Source of the DNA: Ursus arctos
Taxonomy: Eukaryota > Chordata > Mammalia > Carnivora > Ursidae
Length of the DNA stretch: 64,000 nucleotides
Assembly: GCF_023065955.2 (NCBI RefSeq)
Contig: NW_026622841.1
Coordinates: 18,920,501 to 18,984,500, forward strand
Direction: 5' to 3'
The notes below the pieces were generated by a model that ran no database searches, was not told the origin of the DNA, and saw only the letters and a program-made list of their open reading frames with translations. The stretch's first letter is position 1. Each line of letters opens with the position of its first letter. This document shows positions 48,336-60,330 of the stretch, in pieces. Both the position numbers and the translations under genes were made by a program.

Positions 48336-48416
48336 CTGCTGCTGCCGCTGCTGCCGCTGCTGCTGCTGCTGCTGCCGCCGCCGCCGCCTCCGCTGCTCCT
48401 GCTGCTGCTGCCGCTC
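48336..48416 (+). repeat. TCF4: Orthologue of the human TCF4 CTG18.1 repeat (interrupted CTG/CCG)
   Basis: Twenty-seven triplets in register are mostly CTG with CCG, CCT and CTC interruptions. The longest pure run is six CTG (48357-48374), followed by four CCG (48375-48386). The left flank ATCCAAACCGCCTTCTAAGT differs by one base from the sequence used to amplify human CTG18.1, and the right flank AGAAATGGCTTTCGGAAGTTTTG matches it. The intronic position, about 0.8 kb after the MHHQQ exon, is also as in human. Expansion of the human tract is the main known genetic risk for Fuchs endothelial corneal dystrophy. The interruptions here would be expected to stabilise the tract. Confidence 0.93.
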
Positions 48417-48621
48417 TTCTGGACCTTCTTCTGGAGAAATGGCTTTCGGAAGTTTTGCCAGGAAACGTAGCCCTAGGCAGCTTTGTAGCCCCCTTTCTGC
48501 TTGCTGCACTTTCTCCATTCGTTCCTTTGCTTTTTGCAGGCTCTGACTCAGGGAAGGTGCGCATTATCCACTAGATACGTCGAAGAAGAGGGAAACCAAT
48601 TAGGGTCGAAATAAATGCTGG

Positions 48622-48671
48622 AGAGAGAGAGTGAGAGAGAGAGTGAGAGAGAGTGAGAGAGAGAGAGAGAG
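48622..48671 (+). repeat. (GA)n/(GT)-interrupted microsatellite
   Basis: A run of GAGA units with regularly spaced GTGA interruptions, about 200 bp downstream of the CTG tract in the same intron. Confidence 0.92.
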
Positions 48672-49185
48672 TCTTGCTACAAATTGCTCTCATGTTAGAG
48701 ACGAAATGAGAATTTAGTGCAGGTGGCACTTTTATATTTATTTGGGTTCACATATGACAGGCAAATCCTATACGGGATGGAAATGGACATTGCCACGTTT
48801 ATGGCCAAGGTTTTCAATATCAAACAAACAACTTTGTTCTTCTCCTTTGTAAAACTAGTGTTTTCTAGAGAGGCCGCTGCCCTCCAACCTGAATCTTGAT
48901 AACATTATGGGGACTGTGTTTGTTTAAAGTGTAGCAGTATTGCCTAGTGCTGGCAATCTAATGAACCTGAGGAAAAAGAAGGAATAGAGTGGTAATGGGG
49001 GGGGGGGTGTGTGACTGGTAATGTTATGCTTGTTTCAGTTTTAAGTTGGATGGTGATGTATTTTACTAAAATGAATCCTTAGCATAAACTCTTAAGCTAT
49101 TTGGTAAGAGTATGAAAGATCTTTGACAAACTCTGAAAGCACAAATGTCTTCTTTTCGACAGTAATATTTCTTTGTTTCTTTTAG

Positions 49186-49258
49186 ATGTTTTCACCTCCT
49201 GTGAGCAGTGGGAAAAATGGACCAACTTCTTTGGCGAGTGGACATTTTACTGGCTCAA
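49186..49258 (+). CDS. TCF4: TCF4 second coding exon (AD1 second half)
   Basis: The exon starts after acceptor tttcttttag (49176-49185) and ends before donor gtatgt at 49259. Its 73 bases encode 24 codons plus one base: MFSPPVSSGKNGPTSL and then ASGHFTGS, splitting the next codon (phase 1, A of the Asn codon). This continues directly from the 24 codons of the previous exon, so the activation-domain sequence DLLDFSA-MFSPP is split exactly at the exon junction. The residues are identical to human TCF4 as I know it. The rest of the roughly 667-residue protein, including the bHLH, lies beyond the window. No stop or frameshift is present. Confidence 0.97.
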
Positions 49259-50077
49259 GTATGTAAATTCTTTTCTTAGCGTGTAGTTAAATGTTCTTAG
49301 CTGTTTATTCACTCAATGTATATTTTTGGCTCTGTTGAAGTGTTCTGAAAAAGTCATTGAAATTTTAGCCTGTAATGATATGGTTATTTCATTATCCATC
49401 AGTAGTATAACTTACACAAAATGTTATCTTTTGCAAAATTAAAAATAGGCTTTTTTTTTTTATCAATCAAGGAAACTGTCTCAGAATGCCATTACTTAAT
49501 TTAAAAGCAATTTTCTAATACAGTTGTAATCAAACATGTGAAGATAAAGCCAGTGTTGACATGTGGAAAATGAATTTATTTCCCTATTTGAAAATACAGG
49601 GAAAAATCTCACTCTCAAAAAAAAGGGAAAATCCTTTGTAAATAATATTAATTATTAGGTACTATGTATAATTAATCCTTTTAAAGAAGTGAGCACTTAA
49701 TTTTGCAGATGAATGCTTCATAGTAAACCATAGCTGTAAATAGAGAGGCTCTTGCTCTCTGAAAGCAAAATATGAATTCATTTATCTTTAAAATATTCTT
49801 TTTGGTGCTTTAGCTATTTTTTTTCCCTAAGCATTTCCTTGTGCAGTGAATTTTTGCTATATTTAAAGTTGCAAATTTGGAAGGACTTTTACATTTTATA
49901 AATGAAAGGTCTTTGGGTGATGCTTAAAAAAGACGTTAGCGCTATTCACAAAGGAATCTGTGTGCGCAATGATTATCTGGCATCTAAGGAGGAGTTTTAA
50001 TAGGGGACTCCCTGAAGGTCTCTTATTAAAGTGAAAACTGAAAATATGATATTTACTTAAAATGGTGGTGGTGTTGT

Positions 50078-50110
<33 letters not shown>

Positions 50111-51599
50111 GTCTAGTAAATTTCATATAGAAAGGAGGCATACATGGTTTCCTGTTATCCTTTAGGTTTAAGGCTTAAATCCATTTATGCTTTTTAAGCA
50201 GCTGCAGTATTTTAGGAGTTCTGGCAGTGGTAAATAACACTACATTAGACAGAGTACCATTCTTAAGTCAGACTGTTAAATGTTGACATCTTTTAGCTGT
50301 GAGATGCCAGTGGAATTTTCTGTTAACTATTGAATATAATTTCACATCTCTTAATTTTCATTTGATGCTCTGGCAATGAAAGAAATCTGTTCACCTTTAT
50401 GATTTGTATAATTGGTATGTTTCTATAAAATTAGTGGCTTTTAAAAGTTGCTCATTTCTAAATGAGTTACTTCTTCTTCTGGCCCCCATAAGACTAAGTT
50501 TTATCTCTATAATTTGATTTATAATATTAGAGAATATAAGATGCCTCCTATAGATCTACTTTATCTTTTAAATTTGGGGGTCCACTCTAATTAAAAGTAC
50601 TATTGACCGTATAGTTGTGTTTTGCTGTCTTAGACCCTGTTATATTTTTCATTTAGGGACTTATCATTTTTTGTTGTCTTGGTATTATGTCTTCCAAATT
50701 TTGGTGTAGTATTCTCCACACAACTTTGTAGCAAAGATCAGTACAAGTATCTCTTGTGGACAAATTAATTTTTCATGTTAGACAGTATCAAAACAGTAAC
50801 TAACTTTATCTCTGACAGTAATTTTCTTCATGATTTTACTTAAGAAAATGTGTATTCAGCTTAAATCTAAAAGTAGGTTATGTCAGAAAGGCCCAGAGAT
50901 AGACTGCTTTCAAAGTGCAAAAAACTCTTTTGCACTCTGTGAAAACTGACACATTTGGAATAACTTAAGTGTATCAGTTTAGGTATGGTTTAATAAAGTA
51001 AAGTGATTTAGAAGCATGAAATTGTGTTACATTTAAAAAGACAACTGTGCATCTGGTCCCTTTTCTGTGTTCACATTTCAATAAAGTCCTTGCTATGATG
51101 TTTAAGTGTTTACAGAGAGTACAGGCTGGATAATGATGAATATGTATTAATGCATTTTAGTAAGTGATTATATATTGAACTTACACAGTTCGTGAGACAA
51201 ATACACACACACACAAACACACACAAGCACACATACACACACACATAATCCTAGAAGAGATTTCATTCTTAGTGAGATGTGTTGTGATATTTCTAATAAA
51301 GATGCTGTAATTATTTTTAGGTGTTGAATTTTAAGTTACAGTGTACCACAGTTGCAGTTTTCAGGCCGAAATATTTACTTGTAAAGGTAAAAAAGTGTAG
51401 TGGCTATTTTGTTCTGGCAGCTGGATTGAAAATGCAGGGTATTCATCCAATGCAGTATGATGGTGACTATAATATATGGAGTACAGATTGTAGTGTTGGT
51501 TTTTCTCATCTATTCAAGACGTATTTGAACACAGGGCTATTAGTGAAAAAAATGGCTTATATTTCCACTCTACAACAAAGATAAATCTCTTTTAAAGAA

Positions 51600-52250
51600 T
51601 ATCAAATAGAAGAATCAGGAAAACTGCACTTTGCCCTTTAACTGGAAGGATGAATTAGGAAACTTTGGACAGAGAAATAATTATATAAATTTATTTCAGG
51701 TTAATATCCATTGTCTTGAGTAGGCTCAGATGTCCCTTTCATGGGTAGCTTTGAAACTTGGGTCTAAGAAAAAAAGACCAAAACTATAAGTAAGTAAACT
51801 GTTCATATTTGCAAAACCAGCCAAATTTCTTCAAAGTGAGGCATGGTGATATTTCATGCTTAAAGTTCCCAATAGCTTTTGAATTGATTAATATGGGATG
51901 CTCCATCGTGATTTGCAATGTGGGAATGAAAATAAAGTGGCCATATTCCCTTTAATCTTTCATTTCACAAACATGGTTTTCCCTACCACCTTAAGAAATG
52001 GTGAGGCTGCTAGGGAGAATGGAATGTAACCTGAGCTATAGCCTGACATTCCCAGGGAGCATTTTTCACATGAAAGGCTTTTGTCAACCCAGGAAAGGAC
52101 CAGCAGTTTTTGTTTGATGTTTGCAGGTGTTCAGCAGAGAGCACTAAAACAATTCAGGCATGATGGTTCAGAGCTTCGATGACCTTAACAGAATGAATTG
52201 GTGGGCTCTGGAATTATTTTTAAGAAATAGTTGTAACCTATATGGTAACT
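51600..52250. other. Candidate conserved non-coding element in the TCF4 intron
   Basis: Repeat-free sequence with balanced composition and clustered plausible binding sites, such as GGAATG (TEAD-like) at about 52020, CATATTCCCTTTAATC at about 51943 and several homeobox-type ATTA cores. It reads like enhancer sequence, but conservation cannot be tested here. Confidence 0.35.
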
Positions 52251-53574
52251 TATGTAAAGGGATTTAATATCCGTTATATCACTGATCTTAAAACAAACTA
52301 AAAGCATACACATCCCTGGATGATTGGAAAATTATGCTCATTAAAAAGTAGGGTGGCAAAGTCACCAAAAGAAAAAAAAAATGCACCTAGAGTCTATAAT
52401 TTATTGATGAATGGGGGTAAATTTTTGATTGTAACGAAAAGACTGCTTACCTTTGAGTCTTTTATGAGCAAAAGAGAAACATACTAGCTTTGGCATCTTT
52501 TTAAAAAGTAGTTTTCGAGTTGGGCCACTAAAATGATCTATACTCAAGAACAGCCCTGGTCACATCTGTTACATGTATTTACAGTTAGTCTGTGATGGAT
52601 ACTACATCTTCCTCTCTCAGTTTAAAAGTTGAGCTTTTTCCCCCGTAACTGTTTAGTTTTACTTAGGTGTTCAGTATTCGTTAAAGATTGCCAAATGAAT
52701 GGGTGTTTGAACAATTAAGAGCAGCAGTAAAATGCACCACATCCCTGTCGTGGTCATTTTTGGAAGAGGAGAAACATTTTTTGACGTTCGTACAGTTTAG
52801 TTAACCTCTATCCACATAACACCAAAATGACACATCAATTTAGTAAATTCAGGGCGAAAAAAAATGGATCCAACGGGTGCTTTTTGTATCACAGAGAAAA
52901 TTCAAATGGTCAGCATCCGGAATTCATTTCTGTCCGTTACAGTTTGAGTTCATGGTTATGGTGTGAAAAAAAAATGATCTCTCCTTACAGGCATTTGTTG
53001 AGTCGAATCATTTAATTGTGTGTGTCTGTATTTGTGTGTATGTGTGTGTTTTAAAACAGCCTTACTATTGTAGTACAATTCACAGTGGTGGTATGGCTTT
53101 TTTGTAAGAGCAGAGTAATTTAATAGATTTAAAAATAGGTAAAGTGACATTAAACCCATTATATTAGAATCATAGAATTTTGAGGATAGCCACCCTCTAG
53201 GAATAGACAGCCCAGTGCCTTCCTTGTACAGCCAAAGAAAACTGAGGTTCTCACCTGTGCCTTTATTTGCTATTCTAAAAAACAAGTTTTGATTTGCTAA
53301 TTCTTTATGGCTCTGCACATCCTTTATGGGGATAACTCTGGTTTTACTACTGTGTTTTTCTATAATTTGTGTCGCATAATAGGGTATAGGATGTGTGTGC
53401 TGATACTGCTTCTGCATGTGCATGTGCCCTTTGAATGCTTTTTAAGGTTTAGAACTGTGTTTTGGATTATTGGTCATTCTCTTTTACCTGACCTCCCCTG
53501 TGACTATTTGCAAGATTGAATAATAGGGTATAGATGGATAGGACACTGACAAAATAGAAGTGCTTCTTAATATG

Positions 53575-53775
53575 TCAAGTGGCGTACCGTGCACCTTGTA
53601 TTTACTGTTTGTTTTGACTCCTTCCAAGAACCATGAGATGCAAGGATTACTATGCTCAATTCATAGATGAGGAAACTGAGATTCAGAGATTTTCAATGAC
53701 ATGCTCTCAAAGCAGCCAGTAATGAATTAGGTTTTAAACCCAGGTCTGCCTAACTCAATGTCCTTTTCACACATA
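53575..53775 (-). mobile_element. MIR relic, antisense
   Basis: It contains 'ttcatagatgaggaaactgagattcagagattttcaatgacatgctctcaaagc ... aaacccaggtctgcctaactc', the reverse MIR core. Confidence 0.8.
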
Positions 53776-54006
53776 CACACATAGTCTGATATAGATTATT
53801 TTTCAAGATTATGTAGACATAAGAATATATTATTGAGCCTTGGCATGTAATATTACTCCTGATCTTTAGAGTAGATAAACACTTTTTAAAAACATATTTA
53901 AGATAATGATATAAACCGTGATATTTTTCTTGCCTTAGTATCCAGATAAGCTGGCTTTCTATTTTATGTTGGATTGCAATATCACTTGGTCTGTTTCTCT
54001 ATTATC

Positions 54007-54032
54007 ATTATTATTATTATTATTATTATTAT
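54007..54032. repeat. (ATT)8 microsatellite
   Basis: Eight or more uninterrupted ATT units within the TCF4 intron. Confidence 0.95.
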
Positions 54033-56504
54033 GAAGAGAATATAGTAGATCTTTTGAAAGTTGTGCATTCATTCTGTTGTGAATAGACAGTCCGCATGGG
54101 TCACGAAAATACTTCGTTTTCAGTTATTTTTATGTACCTCAACCAACCAAAAGTTGAGGTAATTGAGCCTCCTCTGTTAATATCTAAAAAATAAAGATTT
54201 ACTATTTTTAACTGTAAAAAAAAGTTTTTGCAGTTCGTTGTTAGATCTTTGAAACTTAATATTCAAGAACAATAATCCTAAACTCCATCTGCATCACTAA
54301 AATAAGCAGTTTTGAAGTTTTGATGTGTCTATTACCAGACATGTGCTTAAAATGTTACGTTTTCTAAATTCAGAAGGAAGAAGCAGTACTCTATCTGACA
54401 CTGACTTAAGTAAATAAAATGCATTAAACAAGCGTGGGGATCCAAGATCTGTTGAGACAGAAATGCTTAACATTTTTGACAGCATCAGCAAATTATCTTT
54501 TCCCTACTATTGTAATGAGAAAATCACTTAAATAACAGATGAACAGCTAAGTCACATAAACATATATAATAGAACTATGTAATGAAAGTTTATGCTGTTA
54601 ATTGCTCGAATCTGTCTTAAATGCTTAGAATCATGGAGCAGTAAAGACTGTCATATAAACAGTTTTGTTTTGAGCTTAAAATTATTCCTTTTTGCTTTCA
54701 TCTGCTATGATAAACAAAGTAATTTTGTAAGCTTTACAGATCAAACATTTACTCCTAATGGTAAACTACATTTTATATTGGAAGTTTGCAACCTCGTCCA
54801 AGGCACAGAGTTGAGTCCTGGTGGCCCCAGGCCTGTGATTTTCAACGTTTAGTATTATGATGCTATTTAGATCTGTTCCCATAAGCCAAGATAACAGATC
54901 TCAAGTTGCCTAATAAGGAACATGGTGTGTTTTGAAATGTTCTTCAGTTTACAAGTCTTGAACCAAAATGTTCTTGGCCGAACCTTTAGAATATAAATCT
55001 ATATGTTGAGTAAGTCAGATCTTGCACAGATATAGCATCAAAATGAAGCTAGGTAGGAGCAGAAAAAAATCCCCCTTTCCTTATTTTTTTATTTTATGAG
55101 CTATATTTTATGACCAGGTGTTATTCCAAGTTCATTAGATAGCACTAAGTACTAGAGAAAGTAAAGCACATCATAGGGTTATGTTTTTTTAAAGGTTATT
55201 TGTGTCAATGATTCCTTATTACTCTGAATGAAATTTTCGAGAATGACCACAAAACTTACAAGCTTACACTTGGGTTATCCATTTTCTAAATCCGCGAGCC
55301 CATTTAGACTTAACGGTGAGTTTGCACATGAGTTTTAGGTGGACACTTCTGAACCATATGCCTCTTAATGCTTATGAGAGAGATGTTTGAGAGGTACTCA
55401 TCTAATCTTTAGAGAAGATTGGTTGACGCTTTGTTATAAGCAATATATATACTATTTTTAAATGTCCGACTCAGAGGAATAGCAGAAGTGTTGAAAAAGG
55501 TTGTCATGTTTACTTTCATTTCCAAAATAAATAAAGGCCCAGTTAATCAGCATATCAAATACCCAGGTGTGTTTAAAATCAGTTTATATGGATGAATTTC
55601 AGGACCGTAAGGAAGTATTTTATTTAAAGGTGCAGCCACAAGATTGTTCAAATGGATGCTTTTGTACTTTTGTGTGACAATTAACATTTAATGAATGACT
55701 TTCTAGACTGCCATTGGTGGTAATTACTATATGTAGTTTATTAACTGCAATCCATTGTTGGAGGTGCCCGTATTGATTTGTTTTGCAAACAACTCTTCAC
55801 ATGTTCAGCAGTATTTGTACATTACTTTTTAAAGAACCTGTTTCATTTGCTGATTGCCTCTAAAAATTTTAGCTTACAAATTCTCATGTACTCAAATGCC
55901 TCTTTGATCAGAGTCATTTTAATTGAATTAAAAATTCATCAACTTTTCAGCTATAAAATTTTTGCATTTAGATCCTTAGGGAATCTCAAAGGAACTACAC
56001 AATATTGATTTTAAAATAGCTAATTTATAGAAATTTAGATTTATAAGAGACTTTAGAGATGCTCTGTTATTTTTTAGCTAAAGAGCCAAGGTTTGGGAGG
56101 ATTAAATGTCTTTTGCCCAAATCATACAGTTGGTTATTGGCTATAATAGGACACAAATACAGATGTCCTGACCCGCTGGTCACGGACCCCATGCTGCTTT
56201 TAATTAAGGTTTGTACTCAATCCGTTGATACCAACTGTATGTTTCTTAAGAGGAAGAAAATGTGTATAATCTACCATTTCTGAAAAAATAATAAAAATTT
56301 AGATTATGAGAGATGGACATCATAATCTGGCTCACTTGTCATCACGTGTTCTAATTTGGCTAAGGCAGTTGACGAATAACTGTTAAAATGTATTGTGTTA
56401 TTAAAAATAACAAAGTAAGACCCATGATTAAATATCAGGGCTGTAATTTAATCTTGGGGGTTCTGGTGCTGTTCATAAACCATTTGGCTTTTTTCTGGAG
56501 CAGA

Positions 56505-56512
56505 TGACGTCA
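56505..56512. promoter_or_regulatory. Full palindromic CRE (TGACGTCA)
   Basis: A perfect 8-bp cAMP-response element lies in 'cagatgacgtcaaaatacagc' within the TCF4 intron, in repeat-free sequence. The CpG-containing core is rare by chance in AT-rich DNA. CREB/ATF binding is inferred only. Confidence 0.45.
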
Positions 56513-57234
56513 AAATACAGCTTGATTGAATTATGACCCTGGGTTCCAGGAGCACCTGCTTATGCCTCCTTACTTCATGGCATGTCAGCATTTCCATTAC
56601 AAACTTTTTTTTTTTCCTCTGACATTTTTAACTTTAAATAGTTAAACTGGACTGATGTTTGGCGTATAAACTTTCAGCCCCCCAGGAAAAGACTATTTTC
56701 CCAATAAAAAAGAGAAGGTGGTGACAAAGCCCCATTACAGAATACCTTCTAGAATGTTCTTCCTTGCTTTAATCTTCCATTAATTTAAACATTCCCTTTT
56801 GAGGTACTTAGCTGAATTGCAGAGCATCCAAATGGAAGGTTTTTAATCTCAAATTTCCCAAGCCAAGACTTAAATACAAGATATTTAGGGACTGTTAAAC
56901 TAGGAAAAGACCTAGCTCATAGAAAGGAGAATATGGAAATAAGAGTTCTGGACACTGCAGTTTGATGCTGGGTGAAATGTTGGAGAGCGAGACATGAAAA
57001 CATGCACATACCAATGTACCTTGTCAGCAACTAGTCTTATATCTACTTATGATGAGTAAAAATTGATAATGTATGGTTTAGAAAGGTATATTTATTCCTC
57101 TCCCTATCTGGAGACTTGCAGCATAGTTTCTATTTTACCCCCCTAGGTTTTAATATGTTGGCAATAGAGATAGAATGCTATTTCTATCTGGCTACTTATC
57201 TGCCTATCATAATTCTTATTGATGGTTCATCTAA

Positions 57235-57600
57235 TAGATATTTTTAGTACATGCTATGCTCAAACCCCTGTGTTAGCGATTATAGGATGGAGAAGGACTT
57301 ATGGGAGATAGGTCCTGCCCCGAGAGGGCATAGATTCTGACAGGAAAGTATAGAAAACCACATACATTATTAATATTCAGTGTCCAAAAGACAAGTGCCA
57401 TTTATGTAGTGGGAGTTTAGACAAATAGAAATTATTTCTTTTGGAGGGTAATGAGTAATGAAGGCTTCGTGGACAAATCAGTTCCGATCCTTGAAGGCAA
57501 GGAGAAGCATTTTGACACATGGGGACATTGGGACTGAGCGTTTTGTGTCAAGATCCCTGTGAAGCAGTCCCAGAGGAAGGTTATTGCAAAGGGTGGATTA
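57235..57600 (-). mobile_element. L2-like antisense relic (weak)
   Basis: Diverged phrases such as 'gatataggtcctgccccgagagggcatagattctgacagg' and 'gtaatgaaggcttcgtggac' suggest an old L2 in reverse orientation. Confidence 0.45.
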
Positions 57601-59819
57601 AAGAGATCTCCAGAAAGAGAGGCTCCTCAGCTCTGCTGTGGAGTCAGCACTGGTCTGGACACCTGCAAGGAATTCCACCTGCAGTGTCCCTAGTTTGGAA
57701 CCCCCCTTTTTTTTTTCTTTCTTTCCTGCTTTTAGGATTTCCTTGGGGGTATTAATGATTATAATTCAGTTCCTTCCAAAAGTATGTTGTTTTTAATGGT
57801 AGGGTCAGGATGGAAATCATGGTTTTTATGTTCCCAGTCCAGACTCTTCTATTATATCTTTCAGCTATGAAAATTTTCTTGAGCCAAAATGATAGCTACT
57901 GTGGAGAAAAAAATAGCTGCTTCATATTGACAAAGCAGGAGAACCTGCGAGCCTGCATCTGAAAGCTGAAAAAAATACTTTGAAACTTTCCAGTGAACTT
58001 TAGTAGGGATCTTATACCATACTTAACAATATTTTCAGACTGCAAGAATTCATCATTATAATTTTTATTATTATCACTATCATCACCCTCACCAGTGCCA
58101 CATCTTTTGGTTCAGAAGCAAGGAGGGAAATGTGATAGTTATTATTGCCATTATTAGACATTCAGAAATGCATTTAAAAACATTCTCAAAGATATTGTGA
58201 TCCTAGCCGAAACTTATGTAGTGTTTGTAAAAAACATTATGGAGTGGCCAGATACACCTTTGGTTAAAATCTGTCGTAATTATGTCACAAATAGGGGAAA
58301 AAAATAAAAATACTATCCTCTCCTCAAGTATTGATGAGTTCGGATCGAAGTGTCTTTTTCTCTGTGACATCCAAGTATTTCAGTGTGTAACACCTGCTTT
58401 CAGTTTCTACAAGGAGCCAAAAATTCAAGTGATGGTTGGAATAGGCTTAGGAAGAACTTATTAATGCATGATTGTATCTGCTACATTGTAGAAACAAGAT
58501 TTTATAACAAAGAGAATATTCTAGATCTGTTTTTTAGGAATGTCAGTTATGAACCTATGTATCCCCAAAACTTTTCTTTCACTTTCAAAAATAAGGGATT
58601 CACAGTGGAACTATTTTGGAATGCTACAACTTTAAACTCAGAGAGGAAAAGTTTTGGTCCTCAGGTAGTAGTAATATTTCAAGATTGACTAAACAATTTC
58701 ATACGTAACCCAGTTTTGTAATTTCGAAAGCAAAGACCAAACAACATCAATTTCAGTCCTTGTTTGAATAATCATTCTTTTTTGTGTGCCGTCTTGACCA
58801 CCATTGTCTACTAACTGGTATCCCGAACCATTGAATGTCTTTCTACTCTTGTGGGCACTGTGATTCTTCATCTCGTTACCTTTAGCCGCAAGGTTAATTT
58901 TCTTTTGACACAGTGTTTCCCCCTGATTTTCCTAACCTCTTATTCAGTTTATCTCTTCAGCCTGTGTAGAATTATTTCTCATACGTGCGATGTACATTTG
59001 CACTGTCCCACTTTCATCCTTAGTAATTTTGGTAGCATTGGATAAGGTGAGAAATATTCTACAATTACTTTAACTAACTTGACTTAAAAAAATTCCATCA
59101 TTGTTTATAAGGGCTGATTGTGTAAAGAATTTTGAAAGCTTTGGAAAGTGAAAGGGATGAATGAATATAATTTTTTTCCAGTGCGAATGTATTTCACTGG
59201 AATAACAATAGAATTCTTGAGAATTATTAACTTTCATTTACTCATTCATTCATTCGTTCAGTACATGTTTTGGAGAACCAAGACAAATTACAGAGCTAGA
59301 CGCTGTGGTGATGTAAAGAGGAACAAATATCAACGTTAGCATTGCAATCAGAGCAAGCATGACTTTGTTGTTGTGAGGGGGAAGTTCTAAACCGATTCCA
59401 TAAGAACGGACTTTAAAAATAAGTGATGTTGACATACAGAATTAGACTTCTTGAAAAGATACTTTAAAAAATAACTGAGTGAAGTCTTCACATTTCCAAC
59501 TGCAGCATAGAAATCCTGGAATCTGTGTACATGTGTATTCTATGTGAGTATAAAGGAAGGAGAATGGATTCAAATGATTAGGGAAATTGGACCTGGGAGA
59601 GTATTGTTATGAATGTGCTTTCAAATTTAGTACCAGAGATTCTCTGGGAGGCAATTATAATTACATTCCAGTTGTCCTTTTTGAGCAGAAATGAGAGTTT
59701 TGGATTTATAGATAATGCTCATTTACTTCAAGGACACTAGATATGCATGATTATCTTTTTTATTTTCACACTTGAATTTTTTAATATTTATCCTTACAAT
59801 TTATGTGCAGGAAAGTTAT

Positions 59820-60330
59820 TCATTTAGTTTTAAAATTAAATAAGTATTTATTGAGCATCTACCATGTGTCAGATACCATGCCGAGTGCTGGAAATAAAAT
59901 GGTGAGCGAGATAGATCTGTTCCTACATTGCCTAAATGCGGGAGACAGACATTCACTTGAATAATCAACCAAAGAAATATCAAGTCTACATTTGAGCATT
60001 GGACAAGTTTGCCATGGGGATATTTGACCAAGCTGAGGAGTCGGGAGAAGCTTCCCTGAGGCTGGCACACCCGAACAGAGGTGTGAGGGATGGAGGGATA
60101 GTGAAGTGGCAAAGTTGGCAGGATCGGGGAGGGGGGATACGTTCCAGCAGGGAGAGCTGGACATGGTGGTTGGGCGACGGGGCTAGAGCATGGTCTGAGC
60201 AAGCCTGGGGAGAAATGTAGGGGCCAGACCTTGCAAGGCTGAAGAATGGGGTGCCTTTGCAGTGTGCTGCCAGTCACATTTGTGCCTGGGAACACTCTGG
60301 CTGCAGCCCAGAACACAGAGCTCAAGGGTA
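59820..60330 (-). mobile_element. L2-like antisense relic
   Basis: It begins 'taagtatttattgagcatctaccatgtgtcagataccatgccgagtgctgg', continues 'gagtcgggagaagcttccctgagg' and ends 'gaatggggtgcctttgcagtgtgctgcc'. The 169-codon reverse frame over it is incidental. Confidence 0.65.

Noticed and set aside
48090..48518. Reverse-strand 142-codon Gln/Arg-rich frame as an antisense polyglutamine protein
   Set aside because: It is the antisense of the CTG/CCG tract inside a TCF4 intron, with no independent coding signature. It is noted only as a possible repeat-translation frame.
59816..60325. 169-codon reverse frame as a gene
   Set aside because: It lies over an antisense L2 relic and has no recognised domain or splice context.
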